Positions 9,937-17,834 of a DNA stretch of 64,000 nt are shown here, one piece after another. Each line of letters starts with the position of its first letter. The stretch's first letter is position 1. Both the position numbers and the translations under genes were made by a program. This DNA is from Bradyrhizobium cosmicum (GTDB lineage: Bacteria > Pseudomonadota > Alphaproteobacteria > Rhizobiales > Xanthobacteraceae). The DNA is taken from positions 4,588,001 through 4,652,000 of the forward strand of contig NZ_CP041656.2 of the NCBI RefSeq assembly GCF_007290395.2, in the 5' to 3' direction. The notes below the pieces were generated by a model, which had not been told where the DNA came from, ran no database searches, and saw only the letters and a program-made list of their open reading frames with translations.

Positions 9937-10764
9937 CTAGGGCTTCAAATTCGGCGGCAGCGGCGGATCTTCCCGCATCAGGGTGATCGTCACCCGGCGG
10001 TTGGCCGCCAGCGAGGGGTCGTCCGGAAACAGCGGCTGGGTGTCTGCCTTGCCCGAAACAGCGAAGACGTGCGACGGCGGCAGGCCCTCTCGTTCGAGGA
10101 TCTGGCGCACTGCATTGGCCCGATCGGCCGACAGATCGAAGGCGCCGTAGTCGCTGCGGGTCGGCACGAAACCGGCTGCGGTGTGGCCGGCGATGGAGAC
10201 GCGCAGCGGCGTAGCCTTCAGCGGAATGGCGAGCTTCTCGATCAGGCGGCGCGTGCGGTCAAAGGGCACCTTTGAGCCGTCGGCGAACATCGAGCGGCCG
10301 TCCTGGTCGACGATCTCGAGGTTGAGGCCCTGCTTGGTCTCCTCGAACATGATGTGCTTGGACATCTCGGTCAGTTCCGGCATGTCCTGCAGGGCCTGAC
10401 GCAGCGACGCTGCGGCGAGCGCGAAACCGCGGTCGACCTTGAGCCTCGCGCCGGACGTCTTGTCGTGATCCTCCTGGTCCGGCGTCGGCGTGTTCGACGA
10501 CTCCTCAGGCTGGATGTGGTCGACGTTCTTCAGCCGCGCACGGGTCGGCAGGCCGTCGGATTCGATGATGCCCGCGTAGCGCGCCTCGCTCTGGACGCCG
10601 AAGGCCTCGCGCATGGAGCCCGCGACGATCTTCAGCTTGTTGGAGTCCTGGGTGGAGAACGCGACCAGCATCACGAAAAACGCCAGCAGCAAGGCCATCA
10701 GATCGGCAAACGTCACGAACCAGCCATGGCCGCCGTGAGCTTCTTCGCGTTTCTTCTTTGCCAT
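9937..10764 (-). CDS. motB: Flagellar motor stator protein MotB
   Basis: 275-aa MotB. A short basic N-terminus (MAKKKREE) leads into one membrane segment containing the proton-carrying aspartate (Asp21 in FADLMALLLAFFVML). A linker of about 100 residues follows, then an OmpA-like peptidoglycan-binding domain (SIAGHTAAG and LSADRANAVRQIL near 195-230, ending NRRVTITL). It anchors the stator to the cell wall and conducts protons with MotA. It starts 24 bp after motA in the same direction. No other flagellar genes are in the window. Confidence 0.93.
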   Translation of the reverse strand: MAKKKREEAHGGHGWFVTFADLMALLLAFFVMLVAFSTQDSNKLKIVAGSMREAFGVQSEARYAGIIESDGLPTRARLKNVDHIQPEESSNTPTPDQEDHDKTSGARLKVDRGFALAAASLRQALQDMPELTEMSKHIMFEETKQGLNLEIVDQDGRSMFADGSKVPFDRTRRLIEKLAIPLKATPLRVSIAGHTAAGFVPTRSDYGAFDLSADRANAVRQILEREGLPPSHVFAVSGKADTQPLFPDDPSLAANRRVTITLMREDPPLPPNLKP

Positions 10765-10788
10765 CTGTCAGATCCCGGCGTCCGGTGT

Positions 10789-11562
10789 TTACGCCGGAAC
10801 CGGCTCGCCTTCGGCGTGACGGTGCTTCTCGGGCAGATAGGCCAGCAGCATTTCGCGCACCAACGTCGGACTCTTGGAGTCGCGGATCATCAGAATGCCG
10901 TCGATGATCAGCGTACGATTGGTTTCCTCGTCGATCAGCTTGCCATGCAGCTTGTCGGCGATCGGCAGGCAGAGCAGGTTCGCGACCAGCGCGCCGTAGA
11001 GAGTTGCCAGCAGGGCGGTCGCCATGAACGGGCCGAGCTTCGAGGGATCCGACATGTTCGAGAACATCTGCACCATGCCGATCAGCGTTCCGATCATGCC
11101 GAACGCAGGCGCGCAGTCGCCGACGGCGCGGTAGATCTTGCTGCCTTCGTTGAGGTGCAGCAGGAAATTGTCGCGGTCGCGCTCCATATTGTCCCTGATA
11201 AAGTCGAGGTCGTAGCCGTCGGCGACGTAGCGGATTCCCTTCGCGAGGAACGGCTCGTCGGTCTCGACCTTTTCCAGCCCCACCGGGCCCTGCTTGCGGG
11301 CGATCTCGGCGATGCGAGCGAGTTCGTCGACCAGGTCGTGCGCCGACAGCCGGCTCATCGTGAAGGCGAATTTCATGCCGAGCGGCAGGCCATGCATCAG
11401 CACCGAGAGCGGAAAGCGGATCATGGTCGCTGCGGCCGAGCCGCCGAAGATGATGATCGCCGCATGATCGCTGATGAACATGTGCAGATCGCCGCCCATG
11501 AACACCATCAGCGCGATAACGGCGAGGCCGCCCACAAGCCCGGCGCCCGTCATGATATCCAT
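10789..11562 (-). CDS. motA: Flagellar motor stator protein MotA
   Basis: 257-aa MotA/TolQ/ExbB proton-channel family protein with four expected membrane segments: two at the N-terminus (GAGLVGGLAVIALMVFMGG, then HAAIIIFGGS) and two near 145-200 (FGMIGTLIGMVQMF, ATLYGALVANLLCLP). The cytoplasmic loop between them is charged, as needed for torque with FliG. I chose the ATG at 11562, with GGAG about 7 nt upstream, over a TTG four codons earlier. It is the first gene of a motA-motB operon. Confidence 0.93.
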   Translation of the reverse strand: MDIMTGAGLVGGLAVIALMVFMGGDLHMFISDHAAIIIFGGSAAATMIRFPLSVLMHGLPLGMKFAFTMSRLSAHDLVDELARIAEIARKQGPVGLEKVETDEPFLAKGIRYVADGYDLDFIRDNMERDRDNFLLHLNEGSKIYRAVGDCAPAFGMIGTLIGMVQMFSNMSDPSKLGPFMATALLATLYGALVANLLCLPIADKLHGKLIDEETNRTLIIDGILMIRDSKSPTLVREMLLAYLPEKHRHAEGEPVPA

Positions 11563-11925
11563 GGGAGACTCCAACGCGAACGCAACAACGGCCGTCCTGG
11601 CCGATGGCGCGGCCCAACCCCGAACCGCATTGGAAACCCTAGTGAGCCGCGATTAAAGACGCGTAAAGGTTAAGTCCGGACAGCGTGTCCGCCGCTGCCG
11701 ATGGTACCGCGATTGCCGCGCAGCGACATGAATCTCAACACTTCGCTAACCATGATGACGCCGCCATGCGACGAAATCCTCGGCGTCTCGTGCAGGCCGA
11801 TGTCTGGAATGGTCAGACGCTTCTGAACAAGCGATTTGTCTTGAGAAGCAATTTGTCTTGCGCACCAGGACCACATCCATGTCGCCGGCCCGTGCGAGCC
11901 GGCGACCGCTTGCCAAGTCAGGAGC
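11563..11925. other. Intergenic region upstream of motA, no gene supported
   Basis: This 363-bp stretch should hold the motA promoter. A 27-codon reading frame on the minus strand (start near 11753) has no convincing ribosome binding site. A 9-bp-stem hairpin at 11881-11906 (GTCGCCGGC with its complement) lies just downstream of the RraA-like gene on the minus strand. It lacks a T-run, so it is at best a weak terminator. Confidence 0.6.
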
Positions 11926-12645
11926 TTAGTGGATTTCCGCCGAGCGCTTCAGCGCGGCCTTCAGCTTCTCCAGCGTGAAGTCGGGGCTACGGGCGATCTC
12001 GAGGATTGGCGTCTCGCGGCGGCCGCAGAGTTCGGCGGCATCCGGCAGCTTCGCGGCGATGTCGAGCGGGATCACGATAGCGCCATGCTGATCGGCGTGA
12101 ATGAGGTCATCCGACTTCACGGTCATGCCGGCGACGCGCACTTCGCCGCCGAAGCTCTCCGCATGCACCCACGCATGCGACGGGCCGATCGAACCGGCCA
12201 GTGCCTGGAAGCCCGGGGCCCATTGCGGGATGTCTCGGATCGAGCCGTCGGTGATGACGCCGAGGCAGCCGAGCGCCTTGTGCACGTTGCTCTGCACCTC
12301 GCCCCAGAACGCACCGTAGCCGACATCGGGACCGTCGATATCCTGGATCACCGAAATGCGCGGACCGTGGCCGGTGCCGACATATTCGTAATAGTCGATG
12401 CGGCGCTTGGACTGCTCTTCGGGCGGCAGCGAGGATTTCAGCACCGAGCGGATCGCGACCGTGCGGGCGTAACCGACGATCGGCGGCAGATCGGGGAACG
12501 GGCAGACGAGCTGCTTGGTGGTGTAGCCGATCAGCCGGCGCTCGGGCGCGACGATCTCCATGGCATTGCAGATCGTCGGGGTGTCGTAGCGGCCCAGCGC
12601 TTCGAGGACGGAAGCGGGCAGCGGCCCGGTCGCGGAATTGGTCAC
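11926..12645 (-). CDS. RraA-like / 4-hydroxy-4-methyl-2-oxoglutarate aldolase family protein
   Basis: 239-aa member of the RraA (former dimethylmenaquinone methyltransferase) fold family. The key motif GVITDGSIRDIP near residue 130 carries the metal- and substrate-binding Asp and Arg-Asp of the HMG-aldolase subgroup; a YDTPTICNAM opening is also typical. In bacteria such proteins are pyruvate aldolases or decarboxylases for 4-carboxy-4-hydroxy-2-oxoacids, or regulators of RNase E; this longer form (about 240 aa) is closer to the metabolic subgroup. The start is a GTG at 12645 with GGGAGAG about 7 nt upstream. A TTG 26 codons earlier has less support. The gene stands alone. Confidence 0.8.
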   Translation of the reverse strand: MTNSATGPLPASVLEALGRYDTPTICNAMEIVAPERRLIGYTTKQLVCPFPDLPPIVGYARTVAIRSVLKSSLPPEEQSKRRIDYYEYVGTGHGPRISVIQDIDGPDVGYGAFWGEVQSNVHKALGCLGVITDGSIRDIPQWAPGFQALAGSIGPSHAWVHAESFGGEVRVAGMTVKSDDLIHADQHGAIVIPLDIAAKLPDAAELCGRRETPILEIARSPDFTLEKLKAALKRSAEIH

Positions 12646-12755
12646 GGCGTTCTCTCCCAGATTGGCGGCCGCTGTTGGCGCGGTGCCGCCTGCACGGGCG
12701 ATATAGCCGAGATCAGGCTTCAACCCAACTCAGCACGCCCTCATGGCAGATATCC

Positions 12756-12800
12756 GTGTCTTGCCGTTCAGTGTCTTGCCGCTCAGTGTCTTGCCGCTCA
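12756..12800. repeat. 15-bp tandem repeat, three copies
   Basis: Three head-to-tail 15-bp units of the form GTGTCTTGCCGYTCA at 12756-12770, 12771-12785 and 12786-12800. The last two are identical and the first has one change. On the minus strand the first unit encountered ends the pssA reading frame, because its TCA is the pssA stop codon. Copy number could change by replication slippage without altering the protein. Confidence 0.9.
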
Positions 12801-13682
12801 GTGCAGCCGTCCGGGCCGGTCGTCCTCGTCCGGCGGCTCCGCCAGGTTTGCCAGTGTCGGCGCCGAGGGGGGCGACGGGACCTCGCCTCCTGCGGCCGGC
12901 GCGGTCGCTTCCATCGCACGGGCCTGATCGCGATAGGATTTGAAACCGAGCGGCAGTGAGGCCAGATACAGCACCGTGCCGATCGAGAGCACATACCAGG
13001 GATAGCTGATCAGGAGCGCGATGAAGAAGATCACCGCGACGAAGGCCGGCAACACCAGCTCCGGCGGCACCCGCATGCGCATGCTCTTGCCGGAGAAAAC
13101 CGGCAGGCGCGATACCATCAGGAAGGCAATCAACAGCGTATAGCCGGCCGTGAGCGACGCGGGCCAGCGGCCCAGATCCAGGAACGCGGCATAAATCGGC
13201 AACATCACGGTAATTGCACCGGCCGGCGCCGGCATGCCCGTGAAGAAATTGGCGGCAAAGGCCGGTTTGTTCGGATCGTCCAGTGTCGCGTTGAAGCGCG
13301 CAAGCCGCAGGCACATGGAGATCGCAAACACCATGGCCGCGATCCAGCCGGCATTGCCGAGCTCGTGCAACTGCCAGAAATACAGCATCAGGCCGGGGGC
13401 CACGCCGAAATTGACGAAATCGGCGAGGCTGTCGAGCTCGGCGCCGAACTTGGACTGGCCCTTGATCAGCCGGGCAATGCGGCCGTCGATGCCGTCGAGC
13501 GCCGCAGCGAACACGATGGCATAGACGGCAAGCGTCATCCGCCCTTCGATCGACAGCCGGATCGCCGTCAGGCCGGCGCAGATCGCCAGCAGCGTGATGA
13601 CGTTCGGCACCAGCATCCGCACCGGGATCGGGCGGAACCGGCGGCGGCGCACGTCTGGATCTCTGGAGTCGTAGGGCGTCAT
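12798..13682 (-). CDS. pssA: CDP-diacylglycerol-serine O-phosphatidyltransferase PssA
   Basis: 294-aa inner-membrane CDP-alcohol phosphatidyltransferase. The family signature DGxDGRxAR-x8-GxxxDSxxD is present around residues 62-85 (LDGIDGRIARLIKG, then FGAELDSLADF). It joins serine to CDP-diacylglycerol to make phosphatidylserine. It lies 87 bp after psd in the same direction, so the two enzymes of the phosphatidylethanolamine route are together. A proline- and acid-rich C-terminal tail of about 35 residues follows the last membrane segment. The stop codon is inside a 15-bp tandem repeat. Confidence 0.94.
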   Translation of the reverse strand: MTPYDSRDPDVRRRRFRPIPVRMLVPNVITLLAICAGLTAIRLSIEGRMTLAVYAIVFAAALDGIDGRIARLIKGQSKFGAELDSLADFVNFGVAPGLMLYFWQLHELGNAGWIAAMVFAISMCLRLARFNATLDDPNKPAFAANFFTGMPAPAGAITVMLPIYAAFLDLGRWPASLTAGYTLLIAFLMVSRLPVFSGKSMRMRVPPELVLPAFVAVIFFIALLISYPWYVLSIGTVLYLASLPLGFKSYRDQARAMEATAPAAGGEVPSPPSAPTLANLAEPPDEDDRPGRLH

Positions 13683-13769
13683 GGATCGTCCTCACCTCAA
13701 GGCGAGATATAGCAAGCCCCGCTTCCCTCCGCCATTGCGGCGGAAGGCCCCCATGGACCGACTTATGGG

Positions 13770-14468
13770 TTAATTGGCGCGGTAGGCGCGGCTCGGGTCG
13801 TCGCCGGCAAGGTCGGCCAAAATCGTCTCGCCGGCGATTGCGGTCTGCCCTTCCGAGACCAGCGCCCTGGTGCCGACGGGCAGATAGACATCGAGGCGCG
13901 AGCCGAAGCGGATCAGGCCGAAGCGCTCACCGGCCCCGATCGCCTGCCCTTCCCTGACGAAGCAGACGATGCGCTTGGCGATCAGCCCCGCGATCTGGAC
14001 CACGCCGATCCGTGCCGTCGGCGTCGTGATCACCAGCGAGTTGCGCTCATTGTCCTCGCTCGCCTTGTCGAGCTCGGCATTGATGAAGAGGCCGGGCCGG
14101 TAGGCGATGCGGTCCACCCTGCCCGCAACGGGGGCGCGGTTCACATGGCAGTTGAACACGCTCATGAACACCGAGATGCGCGGCAGCGGACGGTCGCCGA
14201 GCCCGAGCTCGGCCGGCGGCAGCGCCATGGTGATCATCGAGACACGGCCGTCGGCCGGCGATACCACGAGCCCGTCGCGCACCGGCGTCACCCGCACGGG
14301 GTCGCGGAAGAACAGCGCGCACCACACGGTCAGGATCGTGCCGATCCACCCGAGCGGCGACCACAGCCAGAACAGGATCAGGCTTGCCAGCGCAAAGCCG
14401 CCGATGAAGGGATAGCCCTCCTTGTGGATCGGCGGGATCTGACGCTGGATCGAATCGAGAATGGACAT
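13770..14468 (-). CDS. psd: Phosphatidylserine decarboxylase proenzyme
   Basis: 232-aa short-form phosphatidylserine decarboxylase. An N-terminal membrane hairpin is followed by [11 protein letters not shown] and [13 protein letters not shown], and near the C-terminus by the self-cleavage site ([11 protein letters not shown]). Cleavage at Gly-Ser makes the pyruvoyl prosthetic group that decarboxylates phosphatidylserine to phosphatidylethanolamine. The ATG at 14468 gives the family length; a GTG ten codons earlier is possible but unlikely. It is followed by pssA, and an ABC exporter gene lies 81 bp before it. Confidence 0.95.
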   Translation of the reverse strand: MSILDSIQRQIPPIHKEGYPFIGGFALASLILFWLWSPLGWIGTILTVWCALFFRDPVRVTPVRDGLVVSPADGRVSMITMALPPAELGLGDRPLPRISVFMSVFNCHVNRAPVAGRVDRIAYRPGLFINAELDKASEDNERNSLVITTPTARIGVVQIAGLIAKRIVCFVREGQAIGAGERFGLIRFGSRLDVYLPVGTRALVSEGQTAIAGETILADLAGDDPSRAYRAN

Positions 14469-14549
14469 CGCTATCTGCCGCCTGAGGGTTGATGGCACGC
14501 GGGGTGCCCCGCGCGGTTGTTTAGGCCAGAGTTGGGACCGGAGACAAGG

Positions 14550-16505
14550 TCACTCCGCGGCCGCAGGCGCTGTCAGGGCATCCTGGACCGGCGGCGGCTC
14601 CCGGTTGGGCGCCTCGCTGGTATCAGCCATCTTGGCCAGCTTCTCGCGCGCGGCCTCCGCCTCGCGCTGCCTGTTCCACATGCTGGCATAGAGGCCGCCC
14701 TGCGCGAGCAGCTTGGCGTGGGTGCCGCGCTCGGCAATGCGGCCCTGGTCCAGCACGATGATCTCATCGGCGCCGACGATGGTGGAAAGCCGGTGCGCGA
14801 TCACCAGCGAGGTGCGGTTTTTCGCCACCCGCTCGAGCGCGCCCTGGATCTCGTGCTCGGTGTGGGTGTCGAGCGCCGACGTCGCCTCGTCCAGCACCAG
14901 GATCGGCGGCGCTTTCAAGACGGTCCGCGCGATGGCGACACGCTGCTTCTCGCCGCCGGAGAGCTTCAGGCCGCGCTCGCCGACCTGGGTCTCGTAGCCC
15001 TTCGGCGCCATACGGATGAAATGGTCGATCTGCGCCAGTTGCGCTGCCTGCTCGACCTCGGCATCGCTGGCGTCCCACCGGCCGTAGCGGATGTTGTAGC
15101 GGATGGTGTCGTTGAACAGCACGGTATCCTGCGGCACCATGCCGATCGAGGCGCGCAGGCTGGCCTGTGTGACCTCGCGGATGTCCTGGCCGTCGATCAA
15201 GATCCTGCCGCCCGAGATGTCGTAGAGGCGGAACAGAAGCCGCGAGATGGTCGACTTGCCTGCCCCCGACGGGCCGACGATCGCCACCGTCTTGCCGGCC
15301 GGCACCTCGAAGCTGATGCCCTTCAGGATCGGGCGTGCAGGCTCATAGGCAAAGCGCACGTCCTCGAAACGCACATTCCCGGCGGAGACCACCAGCGGCT
15401 TCGCATCGGGCACGTTCTTGATCTCGGCTTCGCGGCCAAGGACGTTGAACATCTTCTCGATGTCGATGATCGCCTGCTTGATCTCGCGATAGACCATGCC
15501 CATGAAATTCAGCGGCTGGTAGAGCTGAATCATCATGGCGTTGACCAGCACGAAATCGCCGACCGTGTTGGTGCCGTTGCGGACGCCGATCGCGCACATC
15601 AGCATGGTCGCGGTCAGCCCCATCGTGAAGATCACCGCCTGTCCGGTGTTGAGCACGGCGAGCGACGTATAGGCCTGAACGCTCGATTCCTCGTAGCGCG
15701 CGACCGACTTGTCGTAACGCTGCGCCTCGCGCGCCTCGGCGCTGAAATATTTCACGGTCTCGTAGTTGAGAAGCGAGTCGATCGCCTTGGTATTCGCCTC
15801 GGTGTCGGAATCGTTCATCTTGCGGCGAATGCCGATCCGCCATTCGGTCGCGACGTAGGTGTAGTACATATACACCGTCACCGTGATCAGGGTCGCGACC
15901 ACGTAGCGCCAGTCGAACTGCCAGAGCAGCACGGCCATCAGCAGCGAGACCTCGACGATGGTCGGGATCAACTGGAGGATCACCATCCGCACGATGACCT
16001 CGATGCCCTCGCGGCCGCGCTCGAGCACACGCGTCAGGCCTCCGGTCTTGCGTTCGAGGTGAAAGCGCAGCGAGAGTTCGTGCATGTGAATGAAGGTGAT
16101 GGTGGCGAGCTTGCGCACCGCATGCATGGCCACGCGGGCGAAGATGCCGTCGCGCCATTGCGTCAGCACCGCCATCATGATGCGCATCACGCCGTAGCTC
16201 GCGGTCAGCAGCAACGGCGAGGCGATCACCCAGAGGTGCCAGTTGTCGGGCTGCACCGGCGCGGTGTTGGCGCCGGTCAGCGCATCGGTCGCCCATTTGA
16301 AGCTGAATGGAACCGTGAGCGTGATCAGCTTGGCGGCGAGCAGCAGCACCATCGACCAGACCACGCGCATCTTTAGGTCGAAGCGGTCACCCGGCCAGAT
16401 ATAGGGCCACAGATGCGCCAGCGTGCCCATCAGCGTGGCCCGTTCCAGCGGTCCGCCGGCCGGCTCGGGCACTTCGGCGCCATGGGGCGAATGGGGAGGA
16501 GTCAT
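14550..16505 (-). CDS. ABC exporter, ATP-binding and permease fused (Atm1/HMT1 type)
   Basis: 651-aa half-transporter: six membrane segments in residues 45-330, then one nucleotide-binding domain with Walker A GPSGAGKST, signature LSGGEKQR, Walker B ILVLDEATSALD and an H-loop VIAHRLST. The FHLERKTGGLTRVLERGREG and NYETVKYF segments are typical of the Atm1/ABCB7/HMT1 subgroup, which exports glutathione-bound sulfur or metal compounds. It would work as a homodimer. The annotated frame opens with a TTG, and the next codon is ATG (16505), which I chose. It precedes psd by 81 bp. The transported substrate is inferred from the subgroup. Confidence 0.9.
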   Translation of the reverse strand: MTPPHSPHGAEVPEPAGGPLERATLMGTLAHLWPYIWPGDRFDLKMRVVWSMVLLLAAKLITLTVPFSFKWATDALTGANTAPVQPDNWHLWVIASPLLLTASYGVMRIMMAVLTQWRDGIFARVAMHAVRKLATITFIHMHELSLRFHLERKTGGLTRVLERGREGIEVIVRMVILQLIPTIVEVSLLMAVLLWQFDWRYVVATLITVTVYMYYTYVATEWRIGIRRKMNDSDTEANTKAIDSLLNYETVKYFSAEAREAQRYDKSVARYEESSVQAYTSLAVLNTGQAVIFTMGLTATMLMCAIGVRNGTNTVGDFVLVNAMMIQLYQPLNFMGMVYREIKQAIIDIEKMFNVLGREAEIKNVPDAKPLVVSAGNVRFEDVRFAYEPARPILKGISFEVPAGKTVAIVGPSGAGKSTISRLLFRLYDISGGRILIDGQDIREVTQASLRASIGMVPQDTVLFNDTIRYNIRYGRWDASDAEVEQAAQLAQIDHFIRMAPKGYETQVGERGLKLSGGEKQRVAIARTVLKAPPILVLDEATSALDTHTEHEIQGALERVAKNRTSLVIAHRLSTIVGADEIIVLDQGRIAERGTHAKLLAQGGLYASMWNRQREAEAAREKLAKMADTSEAPNREPPPVQDALTAPAAAE

Positions 16506-16697
16506 CAAACAGCCTGAAAGCCCGCCGAATGCGGGCTGCGTTGCGATTAAGGATTTTCGCTCGTCATATAGAAGCTTCCGGAGGCGAACGCACCCCGCCA
16601 GATGGCGAATCTTCGATTGTTTGTCGCCATTTACCGGTAGATTTCCGGGTGGTCCGAATCACCGATTGAGCTTGACGCCCTTTCGCTGCAATGCATC

Positions 16698-17312
16698 ATG
16701 GTACCAATGAGCACCATCAAAACCGTCTGTGTCTATTGCGGCTCCGGCCCGGGAACCAATCCACGTTTCACCGAAGGCGCCAAGGCGCTCGGCAAGGCGC
16801 TCGCCGAGAACAACGTCCGCTTGGTCTATGGCGGCGGCTCGGTCGGCCTGATGGGCGCGGTCGCGACCTCCGTGCTCGATCACGGCGGCACCGTCACCGG
16901 CATCATCCCCGAATTCCTGCGCAAGCGCGAGAACGCGCTGACGCGCGTGCAAGAGATGATCGTCACTCCCGACATGCACGAGCGCAAGCGGCTTATGTTC
17001 GAACGCTCGGACGCCTTCGTGGCACTGCCGGGCGGCGTCGGCACGCTGGAGGAGCTGGTCGAGCAATTGACCTGGAAGCAGCTGGGCCGCCACGCCAAGC
17101 CGGTGCTGCTCGCCAACATCGACAATTTCTGGGAGCCGCTGTTCTCGCTGCTGTCGCACATGCGCCAGACCGAGTTCATCCGCGCCGGCCTGTCGGTCGA
17201 CATCCTCAAGGCCGATCGCGTCGAGGACATCCTGCCGAAGCTGAAGTCCGCCGTGGCCCAGCTCGCCGAAGCCGAAAAGCAGCTCGCCCCGGACGTGGCG
17301 CGCAAGCTCTAA
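16698..17312 (+). CDS. LOG family protein (cytokinin riboside 5'-monophosphate phosphoribohydrolase-like)
   Basis: 204-aa TIGR00730-type LOG protein with VCVYCGSGPG at the N-terminus, the LVYGGGSVGLMG nucleotide-binding segment and the catalytic PGGVGTLEEL near residue 110. Members hydrolyse the N-glycosidic bond of nucleoside monophosphates; in plant-associated bacteria they can release active cytokinin. Two ATGs three codons apart are possible, and neither has a clear ribosome binding site. The gene converges with the VOC gene, leaving only 3 bp between stops, and is divergent from the ABC exporter. Confidence 0.9.
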   Translation: MVPMSTIKTVCVYCGSGPGTNPRFTEGAKALGKALAENNVRLVYGGGSVGLMGAVATSVLDHGGTVTGIIPEFLRKRENALTRVQEMIVTPDMHERKRLMFERSDAFVALPGGVGTLEELVEQLTWKQLGRHAKPVLLANIDNFWEPLFSLLSHMRQTEFIRAGLSVDILKADRVEDILPKLKSAVAQLAEAEKQLAPDVARKL

Positions 17313-17315
17313 ACA

Positions 17316-17693
17316 TCATTCGCTCGGGAACGTCACCGCCTCGATGCGATTGCCGTCGGGATCGGCGACGAATGTCGCGTAGTAGCGCACACGGTCGTGC
17401 GGGCGGAGGGCCGGCGCACTCTCGGACGCACCTCCAGCCCTGAGTGCTGCGGCGTGAAACGCGTCGACCTCCGCCGTGGTCTTCGCCCGCAGGCAGATGT
17501 GCACGCCGCTCTCCGACGGCACCAGCGGCATGTTCTCGCGCAAGTTGATCCAGAACTCGGGATAGGCCTTGCCGAAGCCGATCGTCCGCGGCCGCGTGAC
17601 CAAGCGCGTCAGGCCGAGGGCGGCGAGCGTCGCTTCGTAAAACCTTGCGGAGCGTTCGAGGTCGCTGACGCCGACGGAAATGTGGTCGATCAT
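17316..17693 (-). CDS. VOC family (glyoxalase/bleomycin resistance-like) protein
   Basis: 125-aa vicinal oxygen chelate protein with two beta-alpha-beta-beta-beta modules. Probable metal ligands are His4 (IDHISVGV), His around 69 (GVHICLRA) and Glu near the C-terminus (DPDGNRIEAV). The substrate is unknown. The ATG at 17693 has GGGAG about 9 nt upstream. A palindromic repeat separates it from cimA upstream, so it may have its own promoter or be expressed at a reduced level by read-through. Confidence 0.85.
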   Translation of the reverse strand: MIDHISVGVSDLERSARFYEATLAALGLTRLVTRPRTIGFGKAYPEFWINLRENMPLVPSESGVHICLRAKTTAEVDAFHAAALRAGGASESAPALRPHDRVRYYATFVADPDGNRIEAVTFPSE

Positions 17694-17712
17694 TGCAAAC
17701 GCTCCCTCCCCT

Positions 17713-17797
17713 CGTCATTGCGAGCGAAGCGAAGCAATCCAGAGTGCATCCGCGGAAGCCACTGGATTGCTTCGTCGCTTCGCTCCTAGCAATGACG
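17713..17797. repeat. Dispersed palindromic repeat, copy 2
   Basis: About 85 bp, near-identical in both arms to the repeat at 2902-2987 and differing mainly in the centre. It lies between cimA and the VOC gene on the minus strand, so it would form a hairpin in any read-through transcript. Confidence 0.9.
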
Positions 17798-17834
17798 GCG
17801 ATTGTGGCGCCGCCATGCCTCGAATTGCCGCCCC

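Noticed and set aside
7859..9940. 693-codon open frame antisense to kup paralogue 2
   Set aside because: Same reasons as for the first antisense frame; the kup gene on the other strand is certain.
12756..12800. Short direct repeats as a possible CRISPR
   Set aside because: Units are only 15 bp, with no spacers and no cas genes; this is a simple tandem repeat.
12713..12994. Frame with repeated TERQD pentapeptides
   Set aside because: The repeats come from the 15-bp tandem DNA repeat read in another frame over the pssA end; no independent evidence for a gene.
14517..16376. 619-codon open frame antisense to the ABC exporter
   Set aside because: Reverse-frame composition only; the exporter has all nucleotide-binding motifs on the minus strand.
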